The notes below the pieces were generated by a model that did no database searches, was not told where the DNA came from, and saw only the letters and a list, made by a program, of their open reading frames with translations. 24,998 bases of DNA, taken from NCBI GenBank assembly GCA_041488155.1, contig JBGPOS010000061.1, positions 1 through 24,998 of the forward strand, given 5' to 3'. The stretch is from JBGPOS01 sp041488155. Lineage in GTDB: Bacteria > Chloroflexota > Dehalococcoidia > Tepidiformales > Tepidiformaceae. Shown piece by piece: positions 1-7,478 of this stretch (its first letter is position 1; the number at the start of each line of letters is the position of its first letter). The position numbers were made by a program, and so were the translations under genes.

Positions 1-914
1 ATGATCTTGCGTGCTATTGGAATCAGGCGGCTGGCGGGCAGGGCAAATGCAATGCCTTCGACGGCCTGTGAGCCACGGCCCTGGCGGAGGATGGCGGTCG
101 GCATTCCGACGAACTGCCCCCGGAGGTTGAGCAGCGCCCCGCCGCTGTTGCCGCTGTTGATGGCCGCGTCCGTCTGGATGAGATCGTCCTGGCGGACACC
201 GTCAAACGTGCGCCGCCGGTTCAGGCCGCTCACCACGCCCACGCTGACGGAGCCATCGAACTCAGCCAGTGGATTTCCGATCGCGACCAGGGTCTCGCCG
301 AGGCTGAGGGCCGTTGAGTCGCCGATCTCCACGGGGGTGAGCTTGCCGGGTCCTATCTGGATGACGGCGACGTCGGTGAAAGGGAAGTCAGTGCCAACGA
401 GGATCGCGGACCGTTCCGTGCCATCGGCGAGAGTCACCTTCAGGTTGTCGGTGCTGAGGACGACGTGGGCGTTGGTCAGGATGTGTCCTTCATTGTCGAG
501 GACGACCCCGCTGCCAACGTCCTGCTCGACAGTGGTAGCGGTGCGGCGCGAACTGGAAATCCTGACGACGCTCGCGCGCCCTCGAGCCGCAGCGTCGGAC
601 ACAGCGCTCGTCTGCTGGACCGACACGCTGATCGGTAGACCGGATTGTGTCGAAACTGTCGCTGAACCGCCGCTGTCGCGGTCCATGACGGCTACAACCG
701 CGACGGCGGACATCGCGCCTCCAGCTAGCCCAGCCACCAGGCCGATGAGAAAGATCGGCCAACGACTCTTCGGGGGCCCGGAAGGGGAAGGAACTTCGGA
801 GAGCACGGCGGGCAACGGGACCGCTTCGCCCGGGCGTGGCGCCCACTCCAGGCCCTCGGTGGCGCGGCGCTGGGGCTCGAATGAGGCCGGGCCCGGGGTT
901 AGATCGTCCGGCAC
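1..914 (-). CDS. Membrane-anchored trypsin-like serine protease, HtrA/DegP (S1C) family, C-terminus beyond window
   Basis: Read on the minus strand from GTG at 914, 304 codons are visible and the frame is still open at the window edge. The N-terminal 50 or so residues are hydrophilic and Pro/Glu-rich, followed by one membrane span at about residues 53-78, so the protease domain should face outside the cytoplasm. The trypsin-fold triad is complete: His150 in LTNAHVV, Asp181 in FTDVAVI and Ser257 in INSGNSGGALLN. The substrate-binding region VGVVSGLNRR is also typical of the S1C family. A PDZ domain would be expected just beyond the edge but cannot be seen. The family degrades or refolds damaged extracytoplasmic proteins. 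The GTG start is chosen because AGGATG lies about six bases upstream; no ATG precedes the membrane span. It is divergent from greA. Family assignment is firm; the exact start is less so. Confidence 0.93.
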   Translation of the reverse strand, partial: MPDDLTPGPASFEPQRRATEGLEWAPRPGEAVPLPAVLSEVPSPSGPPKSRWPIFLIGLVAGLAGGAMSAVAVVAVMDRDSGGSATVSTQSGLPISVSVQQTSAVSDAAARGRASVVRISSSRRTATTVEQDVGSGVVLDNEGHILTNAHVVLSTDNLKVTLADGTERSAILVGTDFPFTDVAVIQIGPGKLTPVEIGDSTALSLGETLVAIGNPLAEFDGSVSVGVVSGLNRRRTFDGVRQDDLIQTDAAINSGNSGGALLNLRGQFVGMPTAILRQGRGSQAVEGIAFALPASRLIPIARKI

Positions 915-927
915 ATTGTCATCCTGA

Positions 928-955
928 TTGCGAGCGACCTTGTTTGGGGTATACT
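928..955 (+). promoter_or_regulatory. Sigma-70-type promoter of greA
   Basis: TTGCGA at 928-933 and TATACT at 950-955 are separated by 16 bp, giving an expected transcription start near 962. The start falls at the first base of the leader hairpin. The -10 core TATAC is part of the palindrome GTATAC, so the same bases could also read as a -10 (TATACC, 953-948) for the divergent protease gene, although no good -35 is visible on that side. Confidence 0.65.
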
Positions 956-961
956 GAGCAC

Positions 962-995
962 GACTGAGGGGTTCCGGACCCCCGGTCGTTTTTTT
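962..995 (+). terminator. Intrinsic terminator/attenuator in the greA 5' leader
   Basis: The left arm 962-972 pairs with 978-987 in a ten-pair stem: GACUG with CGGUC (one G-U pair), a bulged A967, then GGGGU with ACCCC. The loop is UCCGG (973-977). After G988 come seven consecutive T residues (989-995). It sits between the predicted start point and the greA ATG at 1023, so transcripts from the greA promoter must cross it. On the opposite strand there is no T-run after the hairpin, so it is not a terminator for the protease gene. Escherichia coli greA is known to have a leader terminator that releases short GraL RNAs; equivalence here is inference. Confidence 0.7.
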
Positions 996-1022
996 GGCTT
1001 TTCGACCCCCAAAGAGTACGCC

Positions 1023-1490
1023 ATGACGGACAAGCAAGTACCGCTGACACGTGAAGGAAAAGCAAAGCTCGCGGACGAGCTTGAAGAACTTCGCGGGCAG
1101 CGCCGGGTGATAGCCGAGCGCATACACAACGCGCAGGAGCTGGGTACCAGCCAGAATGACGCGGAATACGAGGACGCCAAACAAGAGCAGGGCATGGTGG
1201 AGGGCCGAATCCTCGAAGTAGAGGACATTTTGCGGCGCGCCACGATCATCGATGAGAGCGGCGCTCATCGTTCTGGGAGGGTCACGCTCGGGGCGCGCGT
1301 CCAGGTCGAGCAGGACGGGAAGTCGCGTAACTACCAGATAGTCGGCGCCCCGGAGGCCGACCCGGCGAACGGCAAGATCTCGAACGAGTCCCCCGTTGGC
1401 GCGGCGCTCCTGGGCCGCACCGTTGGCGAGAGCATCGACGTCAACGTGCCAAGGGGCCTTATCAAGGTCAAGGTGTTGAAGATCGACTAG
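1023..1490 (+). CDS. greA: GreA-family transcript elongation factor with non-canonical coiled-coil tip
   Basis: 155 aa, the usual GreA length. Residues 1-77 match the N-terminal coiled coil that enters the RNA polymerase secondary channel, and residues 80-155 match the FKBP-like C-terminal domain (IVGAPEADP, GKISNESPVGAALLG, NVPRG). GreA rescues backtracked polymerase by stimulating cleavage of the transcript 3' end. That activity depends on two acidic residues at the coiled-coil tip, within GDLKENAEY in E. coli (Asp41 and Glu44). Here the aligned segment is GTSQNDAEY, so those positions are Thr42 and Asn45, with an Asp at 46 instead. The protein is therefore clearly a Gre factor by fold, but cleavage activity is uncertain; it could act as a Gfh1-like or DksA-like polymerase modulator. 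It is expressed from its own promoter through an attenuator-like leader. The family call is firm; the functional label is less so. Confidence 0.95.
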   Translation: MTDKQVPLTREGKAKLADELEELRGQRRVIAERIHNAQELGTSQNDAEYEDAKQEQGMVEGRILEVEDILRRATIIDESGAHRSGRVTLGARVQVEQDGKSRNYQIVGAPEADPANGKISNESPVGAALLGRTVGESIDVNVPRGLIKVKVLKID

Positions 1491-1519
1491 GCCGACCGCA
1501 TTTGCCGGTGAGACACGCG

Positions 1520-1538
1520 GCCGCCCCCGGGCGGCTTT
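1520..1538 (+). terminator. Possible weak terminator between greA and lysS
   Basis: GCCGCC (1520-1525) pairs with GGCGGC (1530-1535) around a CCCG loop, followed by TTTATCATTT. The stem is strong but the T-run is short and interrupted, so termination may be partial. It lies 29 bases after the greA stop and just before the lysS ribosome-binding site. Confidence 0.4.
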
Positions 1539-1563
1539 ATCATTTGCCCCTGGAGGGCGCTTC

Positions 1564-3039
1564 GTGGACGAACTCATGGCACAGCGCATGGCGAAGCTGG
1601 ATCAGCTTCGTGCGCTGGGCGTCGACCCCTATCCTCCTCGGGCGAGTCGCACGCACACCGCGGCGGAGGTGATCGCGCTCGTCGAAGCCTGGGACGCGAC
1701 GGACGGTGATCCGCCGGGCGGAGAGGTCGACGTGGCCGGCCGCGTCGTGGCTCGCCGCGACATGGGCAAGGCGACGTTCATCGATCTCCTGGATGGAAGC
1801 GGCCGGCTCCAGGTTTTGCTGCGCCAAAATCAGGTGGGCGATGCGGCCTACGACGCGCTGAAGCTGGTGGACCTCGGTGACTTCATCGGCGTGCACGGAC
1901 AGCCAATGCGCACGCGCACCGGCCAACCGACTGTCGGCGCGACCGGTTGGACGATGCTGGCCAAGGCCCTGCACGCACCTCCCGAGAAGTTTCATGGGCT
2001 CGCGGATGTGGAAGCGCGACATCGGCGGCGCTACCTCGACCTGATGGCGAACGAAGAGACCCGGCGTACGTTCACCATCAGGAGCAAGGTAGTCTCAGCC
2101 ATCCGGCGTTTTCTCGATGATCGAGGGTTCATGGAGGTGGAGACGCCCGTGCTGCAGGAGGCTGCGGGCGGCGCGTCGGCACGGCCCTTCAAGACGTACT
2201 ACAACGCCTTAGAGGAAGAACGCTTTCTGCGGATCAGCCTCGAACTTCACCTCAAGCGACTGCTTGTGGGTGGCTTCGAGCGTGTCTACGAGGTCGGTCG
2301 CATCTTCCGCAATGAGGGGCTCGGCGCCAAGTACAACCCTGAGTTCACGATGCTCGAGATGTACCAGGCCTACGCGGATTACAACGACATCGCCCGCACG
2401 GTCGAGGAGATGGTTAGTGCGGTGTGCACGGAAGCGCTTGGCCGGAGCAGTTTCACCTTTCGTGAGCACGAAATCGACCTGCAGCCGCCCTGGCGGCGCG
2501 TGACCATGCACGATGCGCTCCGGGAGTACGGCGGCCTGGACCTGGACGCTTTCCCCGGGGCCGACGCACTGCGTGCCGAGCTCGAGAGGCGGCAGCTTGA
2601 ACTGCCGCCGAACCTCGGCTGGGGCAAGCTCGTGGACGAGGCGATGACCCACTACGTCGAGCCCAACCTTATCCAACCGACTTTTCTCCTTGACTACCCT
2701 GTCGAACTCTCCCCGCTGGCGAAACGAAAGCCGGGCAATCCGAAGCTCGTCGAGCGGTTCGAGGTGTTCATCGGCGGCTTCGAGGCGGGGAATGCCTACA
2801 CGGAGTTGAACGACCCGGTGGACCAGCGCCTGCGCCTGGAAGAACAGCTCCGCTTGCGCGGCGCAGGGGACGAAGAGGTCGAGCTCGCGGACGAGGACTT
2901 CCTCTTCGCAATCGAACATGGAATGCCACCGACGGGTGGCTTCGGCATGGGGATCGACCGTTTGCTTATGGTGCTCACCGAGAAATCGACCATCCGGGAG
3001 GTCATCCTTTTCCCACAGCTCAAGAGCGCGAAGGAATGA
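1564..3039 (+). CDS. lysS: Lysyl-tRNA synthetase, class II
   Basis: 491 aa, normal for bacterial LysRS. It charges tRNA-Lys with lysine in two ATP-dependent steps. The N-terminal part (about residues 50-150) is the OB-fold anticodon-binding domain (VAGRVVARRDMGKATFIDL), and the rest is the class II catalytic core. Motif 1 is FMEVETPVL, motif 2 is at residues 248-249 (GRIFRNEG), and motif 3 is GFGMGIDRL at residues 459-467, with the conserved GNAYTELNDP just before it. The GTG start at 1564 is preceded by GGAGG (1552-1556) at good spacing; an in-frame ATG at 1576 is the alternative. The stop overlaps the ATG of the following Nudix gene by four bases (ATGA), so translation of the two is probably coupled. 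LysRS is also known as a strong producer of Ap4A, relevant to its Nudix neighbour. Confidence 0.97.
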   Translation: MDELMAQRMAKLDQLRALGVDPYPPRASRTHTAAEVIALVEAWDATDGDPPGGEVDVAGRVVARRDMGKATFIDLLDGSGRLQVLLRQNQVGDAAYDALKLVDLGDFIGVHGQPMRTRTGQPTVGATGWTMLAKALHAPPEKFHGLADVEARHRRRYLDLMANEETRRTFTIRSKVVSAIRRFLDDRGFMEVETPVLQEAAGGASARPFKTYYNALEEERFLRISLELHLKRLLVGGFERVYEVGRIFRNEGLGAKYNPEFTMLEMYQAYADYNDIARTVEEMVSAVCTEALGRSSFTFREHEIDLQPPWRRVTMHDALREYGGLDLDAFPGADALRAELERRQLELPPNLGWGKLVDEAMTHYVEPNLIQPTFLLDYPVELSPLAKRKPGNPKLVERFEVFIGGFEAGNAYTELNDPVDQRLRLEEQLRLRGAGDEEVELADEDFLFAIEHGMPPTGGFGMGIDRLLMVLTEKSTIREVILFPQLKSAKE

Positions 3040-3542
3040 GGAAGGAGCCGATTGAGCGGCATTTCACGGCCACTGCGTTCGTTGTTGGCCGAGGGAGGGC
3101 CTTGCTGCTGTGGCACTCGAAGTTGCGGATGTGGCTGCCCCCGGGCGGGCACTGCGAGCCGAACGAAGACCCCATCGAGACTGCCTTGCGCGAAGCGCGT
3201 GAGGAAACGGGGCTCGAGGTGGCAGTCATCCCTCCGCCCGATCTGATCTCGGTGGTCCGGCCGCGGATCCTTCCGCCACCGGCGGTGATGGGCGTGTTCG
3301 ACATCGATGTGCCGGGAGAGCCGTTCCACCAGCACATCGATTTTGTTTACTTCACGCGGCCTGCTGCACCGGTCGACTTCGAGTCGCCGATGCCCCAAGG
3401 AATCCATCGCTGGGTCGGCGCGGCAGAGCTCGCAGCCGCGTTTTCCCTCCCCGCGCCCGATGGTACCCTCGTGGCCATCGCCGAAGACGTCCGATTGTTG
3501 GGCATCCGCGCCATCGCGGCGCTGGAGAGAGAACATGCTTAG
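3036..3542 (+). CDS. Nudix hydrolase between lysS and serS
   Basis: 168 aa. The full Nudix box is present at residues 38-60 with spacing Gx5Ex7REx2EExGL (starts GHCEPNE, ends EETGL); Glu53, Glu56 and Glu57 would bind the divalent metal. Nudix enzymes cleave nucleoside diphosphates linked to another group. The substrate cannot be read from the sequence. The gene begins inside the lysS stop (ATGA at 3036-3039) and ends eight bases inside serS, so it is tightly coupled to two aminoacyl-tRNA synthetases. Aminoacyl-adenylate intermediates can react with ATP to form diadenosine polyphosphates, so an Ap4A-type or other nucleotide housecleaning role is a reasonable inference, not a demonstrated one. 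The first 15 residues lead into a typical Nudix beta sheet (FVVGRGRALLLWHSKLRMW). Confidence 0.93.
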   Translation: MRKEPIERHFTATAFVVGRGRALLLWHSKLRMWLPPGGHCEPNEDPIETALREAREETGLEVAVIPPPDLISVVRPRILPPPAVMGVFDIDVPGEPFHQHIDFVYFTRPAAPVDFESPMPQGIHRWVGAAELAAAFSLPAPDGTLVAIAEDVRLLGIRAIAALEREHA

Positions 3543-4809
3543 CCTGCAGTTCATCCGGGAAAACGTGGAACGCGTGAAGCGCGACGTGCTGCTGCGCAAC
3601 ACCACTGCGCCCATCGATCGGATCCTGCAACTCGACGAAGAGCGCCGGCAGCTCCTCCAGGAAGTGGAGAAGCTCCGGGCTGAACGGAACCTCGCGAACA
3701 AGGAGATAGCGGCCGCGAAAGAGGCGGCCGACCGCGAGGAGCGGATCGCCCTGATGCGGAGCGTCGGCGACAGGATCAGCGCCTTCGACGTACGCCTGAA
3801 GACGGTCGAAGTCGAGCTCAAAGAGCACCTCTACGAAGTGCCCAACATCGTGGACCCGACGGTGCCGCATGGAGCTGACGAAGACTTGAACGTCAAGAGT
3901 GAACCGTTCGGCGACGCGCCGGTCTTCGAATTCCAGCCGCGGCCGCACTGGGAAATCGGCGAGCGGTTGGCGGGCATCGACTTCGACCGCGGCGTTCGAA
4001 TGTCGGGAAGCCGGTTCTTCGTCCTGCGCGGTGGAGTTGCCCACCTCCATCGGGCGCTGATCCAGTGGATGCTGGACCTTCATGCCCGGGAGGGGGGGTT
4101 CGAAGAGTGTTATCTCCCTTACATGATGACCGAAGAGTCGTTCTACGCTTCGGGGCACCTGCCGAAGTTCCGCGAGAACCTCTACCGCGACGCCGAAGAA
4201 GACTACCTCTTTATCCCAACGGCGGAAGCGCCGTTTGCCAATCTCTACCGCGGCGAGATCTTGCCTGCGGGGTCATTGCCCAAGCGCCTGGTGGCACACA
4301 CACCCTGCTTCCGGCGGGAGAAGATGAGCGCCGGCCGCGACACGCGGGGGCTCAAGCGAGTGCACCAGTTCGAAAAAGTCGAGATGTTCGTTTACTGCGA
4401 ACCTGAGCAGAGCGAGAACGAGCTACAGCTCCTCCTTGGGCGTGCCAGGACCATCCCCGAACGATTGGGAATCCGCTACCGCACCGTCGAGCAATGCAGC
4501 GGCGACCTGGACTTCAAGTCGACTAAGAGCTACGACGTCGAGATGTGGGCGCCGGGGGTCGACGATTGGCTCGAGGTCAGCTCCGTGTCGAACTGCCTCG
4601 ACTTTCAGGCGCGCCGGGCGAACATCCGCTACCGATCTTCGCCCGATGGGCCTACGCGCCACCCGCACATGCTCAACGGTTCGGCCCTGGGGATCCCACG
4701 GACCCTCATCTCCGTGCTCGAGAACTACCAGCAGGTCGATGGCAGCGTGACCGTGCCAGAAGTCCTGAGGCCGTACATGGGCTTCGACCGGCTCACGCCC
4801 CCGGCGTAG
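3535..4809 (+). CDS. serS: Seryl-tRNA synthetase
   Basis: 424 aa from ATG at 3535, matching family length. The N-terminal 100 residues form the long antiparallel coiled coil that grips the tRNA-Ser variable arm (rich in Glu, Arg, Lys and Leu heptads). The catalytic core follows with TAEAP at residues 229-233 (usually TAEVP), motif 2 FRREKMSAGRDTRG and motif 3 NGSALGIPRTLISVLENYQ. The frame is open far upstream to 3307, but that extension overlaps the Nudix gene and looks nothing like SerRS; the N-terminus MLSLQFIRENVERVK is the normal SerRS start. The eight-base overlap with the Nudix gene indicates one operon lysS-nudix-serS. It is convergent with clpP, only 12 bp away, and no terminator hairpin is seen between them. 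Confidence 0.97.
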   Translation: MLSLQFIRENVERVKRDVLLRNTTAPIDRILQLDEERRQLLQEVEKLRAERNLANKEIAAAKEAADREERIALMRSVGDRISAFDVRLKTVEVELKEHLYEVPNIVDPTVPHGADEDLNVKSEPFGDAPVFEFQPRPHWEIGERLAGIDFDRGVRMSGSRFFVLRGGVAHLHRALIQWMLDLHAREGGFEECYLPYMMTEESFYASGHLPKFRENLYRDAEEDYLFIPTAEAPFANLYRGEILPAGSLPKRLVAHTPCFRREKMSAGRDTRGLKRVHQFEKVEMFVYCEPEQSENELQLLLGRARTIPERLGIRYRTVEQCSGDLDFKSTKSYDVEMWAPGVDDWLEVSSVSNCLDFQARRANIRYRSSPDGPTRHPHMLNGSALGIPRTLISVLENYQQVDGSVTVPEVLRPYMGFDRLTPPA

Positions 4810-4821
4810 CCCCGCCCGGGC

Positions 4822-5463
4822 CTAGTGAGTACCGTTCGCGCTGACGGGCGCAACCGCAGCCTGGCTGCCACGTTCGAGGATTTCGTCGATGAGCCCATAG
4901 TCCTTCGCGCCAGCCGGGTCGAGCCAGAAATCGCGATCCGTATCGTGCTCGATGCGCTCCATCGACTGGCCGGTGGTTTCGGCGATGATGTTGCGCAGGA
5001 CGTTTTGGAGTCGGATGGTCTCGCGCGCCTGGATCTCAATGTCGCGAGCCTGGCCCTGCGCGCCCCCCATTACCTGGTGGAGGTGGATGGTTGCGTGGGG
5101 CAGGGCGAAGCGCTTGCCTTTGGCGCCGGACGTGAGAAGGACCGTGCCCATGCTGGCGGCGAGGCCAATGCACACAGTCGAAACTTTCGGTCGAATCAGC
5201 CGCATCGTGTCGTAGATCGCCAGGCCAGCGGTGACGCTCCCGCCGGGGCAGTTGATGTACATCATGATGTCCTTTTCATCGTCCTCACGGGCGAGGTAGA
5301 GGAGCTGGGCGATGACGATGTTCGCGATCATGGCGTCGATCGGCGTACCGAGGAACACGATCCGCTCCTTTAGGAGGAGGGAATAGATGTCATAGGCGCG
5401 TTCCCGGCGGCCATCGGATTCGATGACGAAGGGCATGATGTCGGCTGGACGTTCGATAGTCAT
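4822..5463 (-). CDS. clpP: ATP-dependent Clp protease proteolytic subunit
   Basis: 213 aa from ATG at 5463. ClpP forms a barrel of two heptameric rings and degrades proteins fed by Clp ATPases. The Ser-His-Asp triad is complete: Ser104 in GLAASMGT, His129 in IHLHQVMGG and Asp178 in DTDRDFWL. The handle region GGAQGQARDIEIQARE is also typical. An upstream TTG at 5529 would add 22 residues without family similarity. ATG 5463 has GGAGGA about eleven bases upstream and gives an N-terminus (IMPFVIESDGRRERAYDIYS) close to processed ClpP. No Clp ATPase gene is adjacent. It is divergent from typA, and the 113-bp gap contains a perfect 20-bp palindrome that could be an operator for one or both genes. 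Confidence 0.97.
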   Translation of the reverse strand: MTIERPADIMPFVIESDGRRERAYDIYSLLLKERIVFLGTPIDAMIANIVIAQLLYLAREDDEKDIMMYINCPGGSVTAGLAIYDTMRLIRPKVSTVCIGLAASMGTVLLTSGAKGKRFALPHATIHLHQVMGGAQGQARDIEIQARETIRLQNVLRNIIAETTGQSMERIEHDTDRDFWLDPAGAKDYGLIDEILERGSQAAVAPVSANGTH

Positions 5464-5532
5464 TGGATGAGTGTCCTCCGTCTCTTCGAGTACCTCTCCA
5501 GTGTGCAGGCGCGCCGGTCGAATGCGCAAAGG

Positions 5533-5552
5533 CGGGACGATCGATCGTCCCG
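5533..5552. promoter_or_regulatory. Perfect 20-bp palindrome between clpP and typA
   Basis: The half-site CGGGACGATC (5533-5542) is followed directly by its exact reverse complement (5543-5552), with no spacer. It ends 24 bases before the typA ATG and lies 69 bases upstream of the clpP ATG, in the only space available for both promoters. There is no T-run after it on either strand, so it is not a terminator. It does not resemble CIRCE or the heptanucleotide CtsR repeat. A dimeric repressor or activator site is the likeliest explanation. Confidence 0.5.
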
Positions 5553-5576
5553 TATCGCGTTCTCTGGGGGTGCCGC

Positions 5577-7430
5577 ATGATTGAATGTATGCAGACCCGT
5601 CGCGCCGACGTGCGCAACCTCGCGATCATCGCCCATGTCGACCACGGCAAGACCACGCTTGTTGACGCCCTTCTCAAGCAATCTCACGTGTTCCGGGAGA
5701 ATGAGCAGGTTGGGACGTTGATCCTGGATTCGAACCCCCTCGAGCGCGAGAAGGGGATCACGATCATGGCCAAGAACGCCGCGATCGAGTTCCGCGGCGT
5801 CCGCATCAACATCATCGACACACCGGGCCACGCCGATTTCGGCGGCGAAGTGGAGCGGGTGTTAAACATGGCCGACGGCTGCCTGCTTCTGATCGATGCG
5901 GTGGAAGGGCCCATGCCGCAAACGCGGTTCGTGCTCCGGAAGGCGCTGGAGCTCGGCCTCCACGCGATCGTCGTGGTGAACAAGATCGACCGGCCGAACG
6001 CCCGGATCACAGATGTGGTGCGAGAGACGCAGGACCTCTTCCTCGATCTTGCCACCGAGGATCACCAGCTGGAATTTCCGATCCTCTACGCGAACGCACG
6101 CGACGGCTACGCCTCTCCTGGCCCGGAGGCCATCTCGGGCAACATGGAGCCTCTCTTCGAAGCCATCATCGAGCACACCCCCGCGCCGCTCGGCGACCCG
6201 GAGGCCCCGTTCCGGATGCTGGTCACGACGCTTACCTACGACAGCTACCGCGGCCGGACTGCTGTTGGAAGGATCACCGACGGTGCGGTGCACCCGGGCG
6301 ACGTGATCCTGCGCTTCAACCACGTCGGGCTGACCACACAGCACCGGGTGGCCCAGCTGTTCGGCTTCCAGGGGCTTGGCCGAAAGGAGCTCGAAGAGGC
6401 CCGGGCCGGGGACATCGTCGCGATCACCGGGATCGCCGACGTGCTGATCGGTGAGACACTCGCCCACCCGGACGTGACCGAGCCGCTGCCCGTGATCGCG
6501 ATCGAAGAACCCGCGATGAAGATGACGTTCCGGGTGAACGACTCTCCCTTCGCTGGCCGCGAGGGGCAGTTCGTGACCAGCCGGCAGCTCCGGGAGCGCC
6601 TCTTCCGCGAAGTCGAAACAAACGTCGCGCTGCGGGTCGAAGATGGCGAAACCGCTGACGCGTTCGTCGTCAGCGGGCGCGGCGAGCTGCACCTGGCAAT
6701 CCTGGTGGAGACGATGCGCCGGGAAGGTTACGAATTCGCGGTGAACCGGCCGGAAGTCATCCTCCACGATGGGCCGCGGGGGCTGGAAGAGCCGTACGAG
6801 AAGCTCTACGTCGAAGCGCCAGAGTCATCCACCGGGTTCCTGATCGAGACGCTTTCCGGGCGTAAGGCGCAGATGACCGGCATGCACAGCGACCACGGCG
6901 GCAACGTGCGGATCGACTTCGAAGTGCCGACGCGCGGTCTCATTGGGTTTCGCGACACGTTCATCAGCGGCACGGGCGGCGAAGGGATCATGAACACCGA
7001 GTACCTTGGGTACCGCGCCTTCGCCGGGGAGATCCAACGGGCGCGGAATGGAGCGCTCGTGGCCTCGGAGACGGGCACCACTCTCAGTTTCGGCATCGCG
7101 AACGCCCAGGAGCGGGGGATGCTGTTCATCGAGCCGGGTGTCGAAGTCTATTGCGGAATGGTGGTGGGGCTGCACAGCCGCGACAACGACCTCGACGTGA
7201 ACGTCTGCAAGGCCAAGCAGCTTACGAACATCCGCAGTTCGACGAGCGACATCGCCGTCCGGCTCACTCCTCCGTCGCCACCGAGCCTCGAACGGTCTTT
7301 GTCGCTGATCGGCAACGACGAGATGGTAGAGGTGACCCCCAAGTCGCTTCGGATTCGCAAGATGGAACTCGACCCCACGCTTCGTAATCGCGCCACGAAG
7401 CGGGCGAAATTCGCCCTCGCGGAAGCTTGA
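5577..7430 (+). CDS. typA: Ribosome-associated translational GTPase TypA/BipA
   Basis: 617 aa from ATG at 5577, as usual for TypA. This EF-G-like GTPase helps assembly of the 50S subunit and supports growth under stress and cold. G1 is AHVDHGKTT (residues 19-27), G2 lies in EREKGITI, G3 is DTPGHADF, and G4 is NKID. The C-terminal TypA-specific domain is recognisable by NIRSSTSDIAVRLTPP. The frame is open upstream to 5463, but the start at 5577 has GGGGGTG directly before it; ATG 5589 is a possible alternative. It stands alone on its strand with the PLP-enzyme gene 48 bp downstream, so read-through into that gene is possible. Confidence 0.97.
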   Translation: MIECMQTRRADVRNLAIIAHVDHGKTTLVDALLKQSHVFRENEQVGTLILDSNPLEREKGITIMAKNAAIEFRGVRINIIDTPGHADFGGEVERVLNMADGCLLLIDAVEGPMPQTRFVLRKALELGLHAIVVVNKIDRPNARITDVVRETQDLFLDLATEDHQLEFPILYANARDGYASPGPEAISGNMEPLFEAIIEHTPAPLGDPEAPFRMLVTTLTYDSYRGRTAVGRITDGAVHPGDVILRFNHVGLTTQHRVAQLFGFQGLGRKELEEARAGDIVAITGIADVLIGETLAHPDVTEPLPVIAIEEPAMKMTFRVNDSPFAGREGQFVTSRQLRERLFREVETNVALRVEDGETADAFVVSGRGELHLAILVETMRREGYEFAVNRPEVILHDGPRGLEEPYEKLYVEAPESSTGFLIETLSGRKAQMTGMHSDHGGNVRIDFEVPTRGLIGFRDTFISGTGGEGIMNTEYLGYRAFAGEIQRARNGALVASETGTTLSFGIANAQERGMLFIEPGVEVYCGMVVGLHSRDNDLDVNVCKAKQLTNIRSSTSDIAVRLTPPSPPSLERSLSLIGNDEMVEVTPKSLRIRKMELDPTLRNRATKRAKFALAEA

Positions 7431-7478
7431 CGACCCCCAGAGTGCGGGCGGCGGCGATCTGTGGCTAAATAGCCCGCC

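Noticed and set aside
1..927. Long plus-strand ORF across the protease region
   Set aside because: It is the antisense shadow of the minus-strand HtrA-type gene, whose catalytic triad is intact; the plus frame has no recognisable domain and is rich in Arg/Ser/Pro.
3307..3534. Upstream extension of the serS frame
   Set aside because: It overlaps the Nudix gene, is Ser/Arg-rich and unlike SerRS; the ATG at 3535 begins the normal SerRS N-terminus.
4810..4821. Bidirectional terminator between serS and clpP
   Set aside because: The 12-bp gap is GC-rich with no stem-loop and T-run that I could draw.
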